NCBI GenBank assembly: GCA_002362105.1
Contig: DETD01000024.1
Location: forward strand, 1-64,000
Length of the DNA stretch: 64,000 bases
Direction: 5' to 3'
Origin: Bacteroidales bacterium UBA3297
GTDB taxonomy: Bacteria > Bacteroidota > Bacteroidia > Bacteroidales > Paludibacteraceae
Shown here: positions 53,081 through 60,630 of the stretch, in pieces
Position numbering within the stretch: position 1 is the stretch's first letter
Layout: each line of letters starts with the position of its first letter
Translations under genes and position numbers: made by a program
Notes under the pieces: model-generated
Told to the model about the DNA's origin: nothing
Seen by the model: only the letters and a program-made list of their open reading frames with translations
Database searches by the model: none

Positions 53081-53674
53081 TTAATATCTTTCATACGCTC
53101 CTGTTAGTAAACTACGTATTTTTCGTTGTCTTCTGTTTTTTGTATATCCGAACATCTTTTTCAATGTTTTTTTACCATACAAATTCTTGTAATGCTCTTC
53201 TGTCAAGCGGATTTTGTCTTCAAAAGTATAATCGTGATCTATTTTTTCAAACACAAATCCCTTTAAGACTATATGATTATAATCTACAATTTGCAAACTA
53301 TCATTTTTTACAGAAGAAAACAATTGATTATCCATATATAAGTATTTGCTATTATACTCATAAACATTATATTTTTTTCTGTCGGTTAACATTTCTCTCT
53401 CTCTGATCAGAGTCGTGTCAATAAGTAGTAGTGTTTTTTTGTCCAATCTATGATACGTACCTTCTTGTCTCATCTGTTGACTTCCAAATAAATCCCTAAG
53501 TTCAAATGTCCCGTTCTTGTTTATAACGAGCTCTAAGTCTAGGTCTTTCTGAAAGTCGAAATAGATTAATCTAATAGTAGAATCTTTGAAAAAATCTCGT
53601 TCATATATCTTATCTCCTGCGTTTAAATAAGAGGGGAAAAGAGATAGAAGGAATAAAAGTGCCTTTTTAGTCAT
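53081..53674 (-). CDS. Secreted protein of unknown function at the end of the RHS array
   Basis: The ATG at 53674 gives a signal peptide (MTKKALLFLLSLFPSYLNAG) and a 197-residue product. The frame stays open for another 213 bases upstream and includes a second membrane start (MTKKIFLIVVLVGLYLLKF at 53821), but a signal peptide in the middle of a protein is unlikely, so the short form is preferred. The body (RLIYFDFQKDLDLELVINKN, GTFELRDLFGSQQMRQEGTY, HRLDKKTLLLIDTTLI) looks like a small beta-rich domain with no family recognised. Possibly another orphan immunity protein. Confidence 0.6.
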   Translation of the reverse strand: MTKKALLFLLSLFPSYLNAGDKIYERDFFKDSTIRLIYFDFQKDLDLELVINKNGTFELRDLFGSQQMRQEGTYHRLDKKTLLLIDTTLIREREMLTDRKKYNVYEYNSKYLYMDNQLFSSVKNDSLQIVDYNHIVLKGFVFEKIDHDYTFEDKIRLTEEHYKNLYGKKTLKKMFGYTKNRRQRKIRSLLTGAYERY

Positions 53675-53779
53675 AATTCTTATTACAATTTCTATGCGTA
53701 ATTGCTTCTGTCTTTCAACTATATATTTGTAGTTTCTTGAGATCCCATTTCCAAACGAGATAACGAATTTAAGCAAGTA

Positions 53780-53859
53780 TAACCCTACCAATACTACTAT
53801 TAGAAATATCTTCTTAGTCATTTTCAATAAATTGTAAATATATTTTATAAGACTAAAAT
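53780..53859. repeat. 80-bp repeat, copy 2 (partner at 43051-43130)
   Basis: This copy encodes, on the minus strand, LLKMTKKIFLIVVLVGLYLL; in the other copy the same DNA is frameshifted. It flanks the array on the right, as copy 1 does on the left. Confidence 0.75.
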
Positions 53860-54032
53860 TCTGTATATACGTGACAGATATAGACAATGAATTGTCATTT
53901 TACACGATTGAGACTTTTTAAATCTTCGATTGCAATCTGTTTCTCTTTTTCAAAGAAAAAATGTAAATAAAGATTTGTTAGTAAAAAATATAAGAAAAGA
54001 ACAAAGGAAGATAATGGTAATGCAGGGTAAAA

Positions 54033-54096
54033 GCGGTGCATATACAACATTAGTTCCCTTCTTTACACAGAAAGGTTTGGTTTTTAGTGTGTTGTA
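54033..54096 (-). repeat. Cassette-border repeat, copy F (full version)
   Basis: On the minus strand it reads QHTKNQTFLCKEGN, TAA (54050-54052), then a GTATATGCACCGC box. It is the only copy in which the upstream part forms an intact small gene. Confidence 0.8.
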
Positions 54097-54160
54097 ATAA
54101 TATTTGTATAATTACTGCAATCAAAAACAATCCCAACACTAAGAAGGTTTTCTTTTGCAT
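54050..54160 (-). CDS. Small 36-residue membrane peptide (source of the border repeat)
   Basis: The ATG at 54160 begins MQKKTFLVLGLFLIAVIIQI, then LLQHTKNQTFLCKEGN and a stop. It has one membrane segment and a short polar tail. The tail-coding DNA recurs at 44808-44866, 48441-48495 and 50211-50272. A weak purine-rich site lies upstream. It may be a real small protein that normally precedes an RHS gene, or just a conserved border. Function is unknown. Confidence 0.45.
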   Translation of the reverse strand: MQKKTFLVLGLFLIAVIIQILLQHTKNQTFLCKEGN

Positions 54161-54465
54161 TTCCTCGTCTCTTTATATTGGCTTACTTTGTAACAGTAGT
54201 TGTTTGTAAAAAAATCATTTTTTCAACTTGTCCATGGCAAGTCTTTAGGTTCACTACTCTATTTACGATAACATGGAGACTAACCCAAAAACAAGACGCT
54301 CTCACCGCCTTTTGCAGTCTGGTGCTACCTTTTCATAGCTAAAAGCAAAGATATAAAATGTTATTTTGCGAACAATACACTATTAAACAATAGTTATCAA
54401 CATTTTTTATCCGCTCTTCCACCACTACCACAATATAGGTATATTAAAATGACATATAAAAGCGA

Positions 54466-54496
54466 TTGAATGAGGTGAATTTGCAAACTAATTTTG
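54466..54496 (+). promoter_or_regulatory. Promoter of the thioredoxin gene
   Basis: TTG (54466-54468), a 20-base spacer and TAATTTTG (54489-54496) match the Bacteroidales TTG / TAnnTTTG promoter. A strong AAGGAGG site lies at 54524-54530. Confidence 0.65.
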
Positions 54497-54535
54497 CATT
54501 GTCAAAAAGAAAAAATTGAAAACAAGGAGGTTTAT

Positions 54536-54853
54536 ATGACACAAGTAGTTACTAAACAAAACGCTAAGGAGGCTATAAACGGCAACCACATCGCAGTTTT
54601 AGATTTCTGGGCAACATGGTGTGCTCCTTGCCGCCAACTATTGCCTGTTATTAACGATTTGGCTACAGAATTTGAGGGGAGGGTTTTTGTAGGCAAAGTG
54701 GATGCTGGAACTGAGGAGGACTTGGTTGATGAATTTAATGTTCAATCCGTTCCTACTGTCATCTTCTTTAAAGATGGTGTTGAAGTGGAGCGCTTAAACG
54801 GTGCAAAACCTAAAAACATCTATAAAGAAAAAATTGATAGCCTTCTAGGGTGA
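54536..54853 (+). CDS. trxA: Thioredoxin
   Basis: The ATG at 54536 follows an AAGGAGG site by 5 bases, which decides against the upstream in-frame ATG at 54494. The 105-residue protein has the active-site FWATWCAPCRQLLPVI and the cis-Pro region FNVQSVPTVIFFKDG. It is a cytoplasmic disulfide reductase with no signal peptide. It is a single-gene unit with its own promoter and terminator. Confidence 0.95.
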   Translation: MTQVVTKQNAKEAINGNHIAVLDFWATWCAPCRQLLPVINDLATEFEGRVFVGKVDAGTEEDLVDEFNVQSVPTVIFFKDGVEVERLNGAKPKNIYKEKIDSLLG

Positions 54854-54991
54854 CACTTTAAGAACTGAGAATATGAAGATAAATAGAGAGAGATTGAGAA
54901 TGGACTGATAAAAAACTGAGGTTGAAATTGTTGGCTAATTGTTCTGGAAGTATCTAATACTTCATATAACCTCCAACTACTCGAAAGAGTG

Positions 54992-55030
54992 ACTCCGCAC
55001 CTGCTCCCCATAATAAGGTGCGGAGTTTTT
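54992..55030 (+). terminator. Terminator of the thioredoxin gene
   Basis: ACTCCGCACCT (54992-55002) pairs with AGGTGCGGAGT (55016-55026) and is followed by TTTTT. Confidence 0.88.
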
Positions 55031-55056
55031 GGGGAGGTGGCCCACTAGGGCACATA

Positions 55057-55881
55057 TTATCGACCAATGTCGATAACACAACATTTATCTGTTTTTTGAT
55101 GGGATTGGATACTACACCCAATCCTTTTATGGTTTGGACTCAAACAATTCTTACGGTGGCCCAAATCGGTTACACCAGCATCGATCAGTAGTAGCAAGAC
55201 GATGTCGCGTCCTTGACCGGGACCATAGCTGCAACACTCTGAGAACGAACCGCCCACACATTTTTTCCGTTTATGGCCAATATATCCCGAGCTTCCACTC
55301 TCAACTGCGAAACATTTGGCAAAATCGTATAGCTCTTTGCTAAACTGGTAAGCCGGCAGTGGTTTCATGGATTTAAGGGTGGAAACCAACGAATTGACAC
55401 TTTCTGTTTTACTGACGGCATCCCTTATATAAACAGAAGTCGACTTCTGACGAGCTAACACTTCTTTTTCGGCGTACTTTTTCGGGTAAAGCCTCGCCAA
55501 GTTCACATACATAATCACCTTCTTTTCTTCGGCAGTAAGGTACGACACATTGGCTGCGGTGTTGGCAGACTTCATTTCCTCGTCGGTCCACACTTTTTCT
55601 TCCGCACTGCTTCCAGACTGTTCAACGCCACCCGCTGTGTCTGTATCCTTCTCATAACCGACAGTAGTCTTAACGACAGGTTTGGTTGAATCGGACCGTT
55701 TAGTAGTGGTAGTCGTATAGACTTTACCATCGGCCGTATACTTCTTTACAACGGTAACCGTGGTGGTAACACCGTTCTTTGTGGAATTCTGGGTCGATGT
55801 TGTCGTCTTTATAAAATCTTCGCCATGCGCCACCAAAGCTAGAGCCAGCATTGTAGCAGCCGTTAAAAGTCTGTGTCTCAT
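55057..55881 (-). CDS. Secreted CAP-domain (SCP/PR-1-like) protein
   Basis: This 274-residue protein has a signal peptide (MRHRLLTAATMLALALVAHG). A Thr-rich low-complexity region (residues 25-75) comes next, then a CAP domain: EKKVIMYVNLARLYPKKYAE, LYDFAKCFAVESG, GYIGHKRKKC, FSECCSYGPGQGRDIVLLLL and DLGHRKNCLSPNHKRIGC. The two His residues and the NxxR segment expected in CAP domains are present. Several Cys residues suggest disulfides in the periplasm or outside. Function in bacteria is unclear for this family. Confidence 0.8.
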   Translation of the reverse strand: MRHRLLTAATMLALALVAHGEDFIKTTTSTQNSTKNGVTTTVTVVKKYTADGKVYTTTTTKRSDSTKPVVKTTVGYEKDTDTAGGVEQSGSSAEEKVWTDEEMKSANTAANVSYLTAEEKKVIMYVNLARLYPKKYAEKEVLARQKSTSVYIRDAVSKTESVNSLVSTLKSMKPLPAYQFSKELYDFAKCFAVESGSSGYIGHKRKKCVGGSFSECCSYGPGQGRDIVLLLLIDAGVTDLGHRKNCLSPNHKRIGCSIQSHQKTDKCCVIDIGR

Positions 55882-55951
55882 AACTAATCCAGTGTTAACA
55901 TTAATTCAGGCTTGCACAATATACAACAAAAATCCTAACCAGACGGTTGCA

Positions 55952-58570
55952 TTAGTCCTTATTTCTCCGCCACCATCTTTTTTTTCCGCTCTCTTTTTCC
56001 TTCTCGGCTTTTTCAGCCTTCTCTTGTTCTTTTTTAGCCTTTTTCAATGCGCGTTCTTCCCTCCGTTGTCTTCGGCGAAGCTCACGCTTGCTGACAATAG
56101 TGTCGCCATTGGCGTCAATCTTTTCCTTTTTGCCGAATAGGCGTTTAAAGAATCCACCGCTGCTCTCCTTCTCCTCAACGGGTTTTTCTTCAACTTTAAC
56201 ACACTTGTATTGCTTTGTGATTTCTTTTTTCGGACCATCGAAACGGCACCTGTATTTTTTCAGCCGGCTGTCGTTCAAGGTCTTTTCCATAAAGCGGCCG
56301 AAAATTGGAAGTGCCGCTCTGCCGCCCTGGCCTTCCGTACCATTACGGAAGTGAATGCAGCGGTATTCACCACCCACCCATACACCAGCAACCAGTTTAG
56401 GCGTAACGCCCACGTACCAGGCATCGGAATAGTTGGAAGTTGAACCGGTTTTCCCGCCAAAATCTGTTCCATGGAAGATATTGAAACTGCGCAAACCCTG
56501 CGAGGTTCCACGCTCGTCGGCCAACCCCTCACGCAACATTTCACGCATAAGAAAAGCTGTTTCGTAGTCAAGCACCGTTTCAGTAGTCACATCTTTCATA
56601 TACAGTGTCTTACCACGACGATCTTCTATACGTGTCACAAACACAGGTTCATGTCTGCGTCCCTCGTCAATCACCACCGTATAGGCATTCACCAACTCGA
56701 GCAGCGATACGTCTTCTGAGCCAAGACAGACCGACGGATTAGGTTCAACAGGCGATTCAATGCCCATCTTATGCGCTAGCGATACAATATTCGCAGCCCC
56801 CATCTCACGTGTCAGCTGGGCGGCAACGGTATTGACCGAACGTGCAAAAGCGGTTTTGAGCGACATATTCTCGTTCGTATAAACGCCATTGGCATTACGT
56901 GGCTGCCATGTGGTCCACTTGCCGTCAACAAGGTCACGGTAGGTCCAACTGATTGACGAGTCGACACGCACATCGCACGGACAGGCTCCACGGCGTATGG
57001 CTTCGGCATAGACAAACAATTTAAACGTGGAACCCGGTTGACGCTTGGCTACAACTTTGTCGTACTGCCAATAGTTATAGTCGACATCGCCAACCCACGC
57101 CTTCACATAACCCGTCTGCGGCTCCATGGCCAAGAAACCACAATGGAGGAACTTTAAGGTATACATGAGCGAGTCGATGCTGCTCATAAGTGTGTCCTTC
57201 GTCCCGTAGTTGTAATCGAAAATCTTCAATTTATGCGGTTTGCGCATACAGCGCATAATGGAGTCCTTGTTACCGTCGTATTTGATAGACAACATTTTGT
57301 AGACATCGGTTTGGACAATTCGCTCACCGATAAACGTCTTCAGTTCTTTGTTGTTCCGGTCGCGCCACGGATTGTCGGTGCCCCAGTCCTGATTGAACTT
57401 ATTCTGTAACTCGCTCATCTGCCTTTTAACGGCAGCCTCGGCATAGTCCTGCATCCGCGAATCAATTGTAGTATATATCTTTAAACCGTCTTGATACAGG
57501 TTCACACCATTTTCGTCGCACCAGTCTTGTAGTTCGCCCGCTATAAAGTCGCGGAAATGCAACGCCTTTCCATTCAAATTCGACTCGGGACGGAAAATCA
57601 GTGCTAACGGAATGTTGCACAACGAATCACAAACCGCCTTTGTGAAAACACCGTGTTCCTGCATTGTACGGAGGATGACGTTACGTCGGTTAAGGTTATT
57701 CTCTGGATTCTTCTTCGGGTTGTAATAGGTATTGGCCTTCAGAATACCCACCAGACTAGCCGACTGCTCGTAGGTCAACTTAGCCGGTGTAGTGTTGAAA
57801 TAAGTTTTTGCAGCGGCCTTAATGCCGTAGGCGTTACTACCAAAATAGACAGTATTGAGGTACATCTGCAAAATCTGCTCTTTCGAATAGCGGTCTTCAA
57901 TACGGCGGGCGCCCAGCATTTCCTTCACCTTGATGATTAATGTTCTAAGTCCGGGCTTTTTGCACATCTTACCGTCCATATAGTCGGTTCTAACCTTAAA
58001 GAGGTTCTTCACCAATTGCTGGGTGATGGTGCTGGCGCCTCGGGCATTGCCCGACAAAGCATCTTTAAAGGCTCCTGCCATACCCATATAATCGACACCA
58101 TGGTGGTCGTAGAAACGCTCGTCTTCTGTATGGATTAATGTTTCGATAAGAATCGGAGATATGTCTTTAAATTCGACAGAACTACGGTTTTCGGTAAAAA
58201 ATTTGCCAATCATAACCCCATCGGCACTATATATTTCCGACGCTTCCACCTGTACAGGCTTGTCGAGCAACTCACTCTTTGGCGAATCGCCAAACCACCC
58301 GAACCAGTTTCCATCTACAGCCTTAATAAACACAACCGTCAGAACAACGAAAAGAACGATTGGCGTCAGCACAACCGCAAGTTTTATTTTCCAACTGCAT
58401 TTGAAAAACGACATGAAGATTCGCCCTATCTTTTTCAGCCCCTTTAAAAGCCACTGTCCTAACGGACGCAGTTTTGGCGTAACCGTTTTAAGCAAGATGG
58501 AAAACTTTGCCAAACAACTGTATATAAATGTTTTAAATTTTAGTAAGTAAGTTTTAATCTTGTCTGTCAT
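55952..58570 (-). CDS. mrcA: Penicillin-binding protein 1A (bifunctional transglycosylase/transpeptidase)
   Basis: This 872-residue class A PBP has a cytoplasmic N-terminus, one membrane segment (AVVLTPIVLFVVLTVVFIKA), and a GT51 domain with EDERFYDHHGVDYMGMAGAF, GASTITQQLVKNLF and KEQILQMYLNTVYFG. The transpeptidase domain has the SxxK motif in RQPGSTFKLFVYAEA, the SxN motif in FARSVNTVAAQL and the KTG motif in GKTGSTSNYSDAWYVG. The C-terminal 90 residues form a highly charged tail (KRELRRRQRREERALKKAKK and on), unusual in composition but common in Bacteroidetes PBP1A. It builds and cross-links peptidoglycan. Monocistronic by spacing. Confidence 0.93.
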   Translation of the reverse strand: MTDKIKTYLLKFKTFIYSCLAKFSILLKTVTPKLRPLGQWLLKGLKKIGRIFMSFFKCSWKIKLAVVLTPIVLFVVLTVVFIKAVDGNWFGWFGDSPKSELLDKPVQVEASEIYSADGVMIGKFFTENRSSVEFKDISPILIETLIHTEDERFYDHHGVDYMGMAGAFKDALSGNARGASTITQQLVKNLFKVRTDYMDGKMCKKPGLRTLIIKVKEMLGARRIEDRYSKEQILQMYLNTVYFGSNAYGIKAAAKTYFNTTPAKLTYEQSASLVGILKANTYYNPKKNPENNLNRRNVILRTMQEHGVFTKAVCDSLCNIPLALIFRPESNLNGKALHFRDFIAGELQDWCDENGVNLYQDGLKIYTTIDSRMQDYAEAAVKRQMSELQNKFNQDWGTDNPWRDRNNKELKTFIGERIVQTDVYKMLSIKYDGNKDSIMRCMRKPHKLKIFDYNYGTKDTLMSSIDSLMYTLKFLHCGFLAMEPQTGYVKAWVGDVDYNYWQYDKVVAKRQPGSTFKLFVYAEAIRRGACPCDVRVDSSISWTYRDLVDGKWTTWQPRNANGVYTNENMSLKTAFARSVNTVAAQLTREMGAANIVSLAHKMGIESPVEPNPSVCLGSEDVSLLELVNAYTVVIDEGRRHEPVFVTRIEDRRGKTLYMKDVTTETVLDYETAFLMREMLREGLADERGTSQGLRSFNIFHGTDFGGKTGSTSNYSDAWYVGVTPKLVAGVWVGGEYRCIHFRNGTEGQGGRAALPIFGRFMEKTLNDSRLKKYRCRFDGPKKEITKQYKCVKVEEKPVEEKESSGGFFKRLFGKKEKIDANGDTIVSKRELRRRQRREERALKKAKKEQEKAEKAEKEKESGKKRWWRRNKD

Positions 58571-58760
58571 GGTATTTTTGCTATCATCGAATCATACGAT
58601 ACCTCATGTTATACAAAAATAATACCGAAATGTAGGGGGGATTAGGTAATTGGTGTATGAAGTTTGTATATTATTCGCTTTTATCCAATCAGCCAGAGGG
58701 TCAATTGTTATTCACCAACAATTTGCATACATTTGTATTCAAGTACTGACTACAGATATA
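58571..58760. other. Upstream region of the PBP1A gene
   Basis: About 190 bases with no gene; must hold the minus-strand promoter of the PBP1A gene. The rest is IS scar to the right. Confidence 0.4.
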
Positions 58761-58911
58761 TTAGTTATTTTTTCTTAATCTCTCACCTTTCAGTTCAAAA
58801 CAGATAGCCGTATGAACCAACCGGTCTAAAATCGCATCAGCAGCGGTGGTGTTGCCCTGTAACACGTCATACCAGTTGGAGACGGGCAGCTGACTTATGA
58901 TTACCGTGACG
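58761..58911 (-). pseudogene. IS21-family IstB remnant (C-terminal 50 codons)
   Basis: The minus strand from 58911 reads VTVIISQLPVSNWYDVLQGN, TTAADAILDRLVHTAICFEL, KGERLRKNN and a stop (58761-58763). This is the typical C-terminus of the IS21 helper ATPase IstB. The rest of the gene and istA are absent. Its left end joins a glycosyltransferase fragment directly, so it marks an old insertion or deletion. Confidence 0.75.
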
Positions 58912-59238
58912 GTCCTCTAGCGACTAATTTTTCAACCATATCTGATTGAATATAATCATCTGAGTCTACAAAAAGAAGGTATTCTCCCTTAGCCATATTT
59001 ATGGCGTTATTACGTGACTTGCCATTGCCAAGATTAACTATATTTCTAGAGAAAATGATCCTATGGTCTTTTTCTGCGTATAATTTAATAATTGTATCCA
59101 CTCCATCTTGAGAGCAGTCATCAATAACAATTATTTCCAAATTTTCTACGACTGGGAGCAAACACTATCTAAACATCTTGCTATATATTTGGCAGTGTTA
59201 TAAACAGGTATGATTATGGAAACTAAAACACTATTCAT
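58912..59238 (-). pseudogene. Glycosyltransferase family 2 fragment
   Basis: The ATG at 59238 starts MNSVLVSIIIPVYNTAKYIA, then RCLDSVCSQS, where a one-base loss gives a stop. In the next frame the reading continues VENLEIIVIDDCSQDGVDTI, NLGNGKSRNNAINMAKGEYL, LFVDSDDYIQSDMVEKL. This is the N-terminal half of a GT-A-type glycosyltransferase with its DSD metal motif. It is cut off at 58912 by the IstB remnant. Not functional. Confidence 0.75.
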
Positions 59239-60067
59239 AATTATTCTGATTCATTAATCCATATTTTTTTCCACTAAATGCTGTGCGTATTTCAGAGTCT
59301 AAAGTAACTTCATCATAATTGGTATTCCAAAACTCTTCAAATGGAACATTTTTATAGGTAAGTAGATAATCAGAGCGCAAACGCCCTACAAAATAATTCG
59401 TAAAGAAATCCTTTTGTATATCCATGTTTAAATCCTCATAAACAGCATTTTCAAACATTTGCATTCCAATATCAACCTTAAGAGAGGACGAGTTTGCTAC
59501 ATATTCAGCCATGCCCTCCATCTTCCAATTTTCACCTTTGATTCTTTTTAATAAAAAATCCGAGAAACCATATTTTTCAAACGCATAGGCGTGAAACAAT
59601 TCGTGAGCCAAAACTTCAGACAAATTGCGACTCAAAAAGATCTCTGAACGGTCTATAGGTTCAGTTGTATGTTGTTTTTCAACAGAGAAGACAGGAGCAA
59701 CTACAATAGTTTTTAAGAAAGGGGAAAACGTTGCCAACGCTTCACTATCTAGGAAAAAAGACCTCAATTTATGATCTTTTTCGGTAGCATTGAAAATTAT
59801 ATTAATACCACAAGACACCTTAAATCCTTTTTGTTCTAAGTAGTCTACACCTTTTTCTACAATTTTCAAGGTAGAATCCTGATTGAAAGTGTATTCATTG
59901 TCAACGTACAAAGCCATTCCCCCTACTTCGCCAATACGATGTGTACCAAACAGGATTAGATACGACAAAATCACGAATATAAGTTTAACAACAATAAGTG
60001 AGTAAACGCAATTCTTCAAAATGAATTTTAAATATACATTTTTAGGGTAAGGTAATACTTCACGCAT
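59231..60067 (-). CDS. Membrane-anchored zinc metallopeptidase (gluzincin-like)
   Basis: The ATG at 60067 (MREVLPYPKNVYL) is preferred over one 48 bases upstream. The 278-residue protein has one N-terminal membrane segment (LIVVKLIFVILSYLILFG) and a long extracytoplasmic domain with VLAHELFHAYAFEKYGF (HExxH, His about 155). It is followed by KMEGMAEYVANSS, where the Glu would be the third zinc ligand. This is the pattern of peptidase MA-type gluzincins. The substrate is unknown. The stop overlaps the start of the glycosyltransferase pseudogene, which once may have followed in an operon. Confidence 0.72.
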   Translation of the reverse strand: MREVLPYPKNVYLKFILKNCVYSLIVVKLIFVILSYLILFGTHRIGEVGGMALYVDNEYTFNQDSTLKIVEKGVDYLEQKGFKVSCGINIIFNATEKDHKLRSFFLDSEALATFSPFLKTIVVAPVFSVEKQHTTEPIDRSEIFLSRNLSEVLAHELFHAYAFEKYGFSDFLLKRIKGENWKMEGMAEYVANSSSLKVDIGMQMFENAVYEDLNMDIQKDFFTNYFVGRLRSDYLLTYKNVPFEEFWNTNYDEVTLDSEIRTAFSGKKYGLMNQNNYE

Positions 60068-60180
60068 AATTTGATTGAATAATATACAAATATAGTTATA
60101 GTAATGAAATTGCAAGAAAATGTTAAACTGTATTTATATAAAAGTGTTTATTGGAAATATGGCAATAATTCAGATAATTA

Positions 60181-60537
60181 GTGACTGCCATTCCAAATGC
60201 AGGTTACATCTTCACTTCGTGGAGCGACGGAGATTCTAGCAATCCAAAAGCTATAGACTTAACTGAAGATATTTTAATAAAAGCGTTCTTTACCGAAGAC
60301 GATTATAGTGGAATTAACCTACTAACTAACAAAGATAAGGTCCGCATAGAGAATAACGTTATACATATTTGCAGCGATTACGATAACGCCGTGCTGTTCG
60401 ACACGTCTGGACGCAAGATTGCTATATGGTCTAACCAACAGGAATTTGATGCCAACCAATTTACCAATGGCTGTTATTTTTTCATTATCACCTATGGCTC
60501 CGGAGCGACAACAAAACATATACTCATAAAAAAGTGA
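60181..60537 (+). pseudogene. C-terminal fragment of a secreted protein (InlB-like repeat plus T9SS-type sorting domain)
   Basis: 118 codons begin at a GTG with no upstream signal: TAIPNAGYIFTSWSDGDSSN, then LTEDILIKAFFTE, which is the second half of an InlB-B-type repeat. A type A sorting-like domain follows (VRIENNVIHICSDYD ... GCYFFIITYGSGATTKHIL). The N-terminal part of the protein is missing, so this is most likely the left-over end of a larger surface protein. Confidence 0.65.
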
Positions 60538-60575
60538 AGGTGCTGACAGGCAATTCCATTAATGGTTAATAAAAT

Positions 60576-60612
60576 AATCGCGCCCTTGAAATGATGTTTC
60601 AAGGGCGCGATT
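60576..60612. terminator. Bidirectional terminator between convergent genes
   Basis: A perfect 16-bp stem, AATCGCGCCCTTGAAA (60576-60591) with TTTCAAGGGCGCGATT (60597-60612), has a 5-base loop. It lies between the plus-strand fragment and the minus-strand serpin gene. Confidence 0.88.
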
Positions 60613-60630
60613 GTATTCATCAGAAGAAAG

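Larger units (their letters stand above)
53860..54490. other. Gap with an intact copy of the small border gene and the thioredoxin promoter
   Basis: About 630 AT-rich bases. They contain the 36-codon frame at 54050-54160 and the thioredoxin promoter near 54466-54496. The stretch 54170-54350 has no recognisable feature. Confidence 0.5.

Noticed and set aside
53675..53887. N-terminal extension of the secreted protein at 53081-53674
   Set aside because: It would put a signal peptide in the middle of the protein; the segment is repeat DNA also found at 43051-43130.
43400..53900. Integron or CRISPR-like array
   Set aside because: The repeated blocks are few, differ in length and code for protein ends; there is no integrase, cas gene or regular spacer length.
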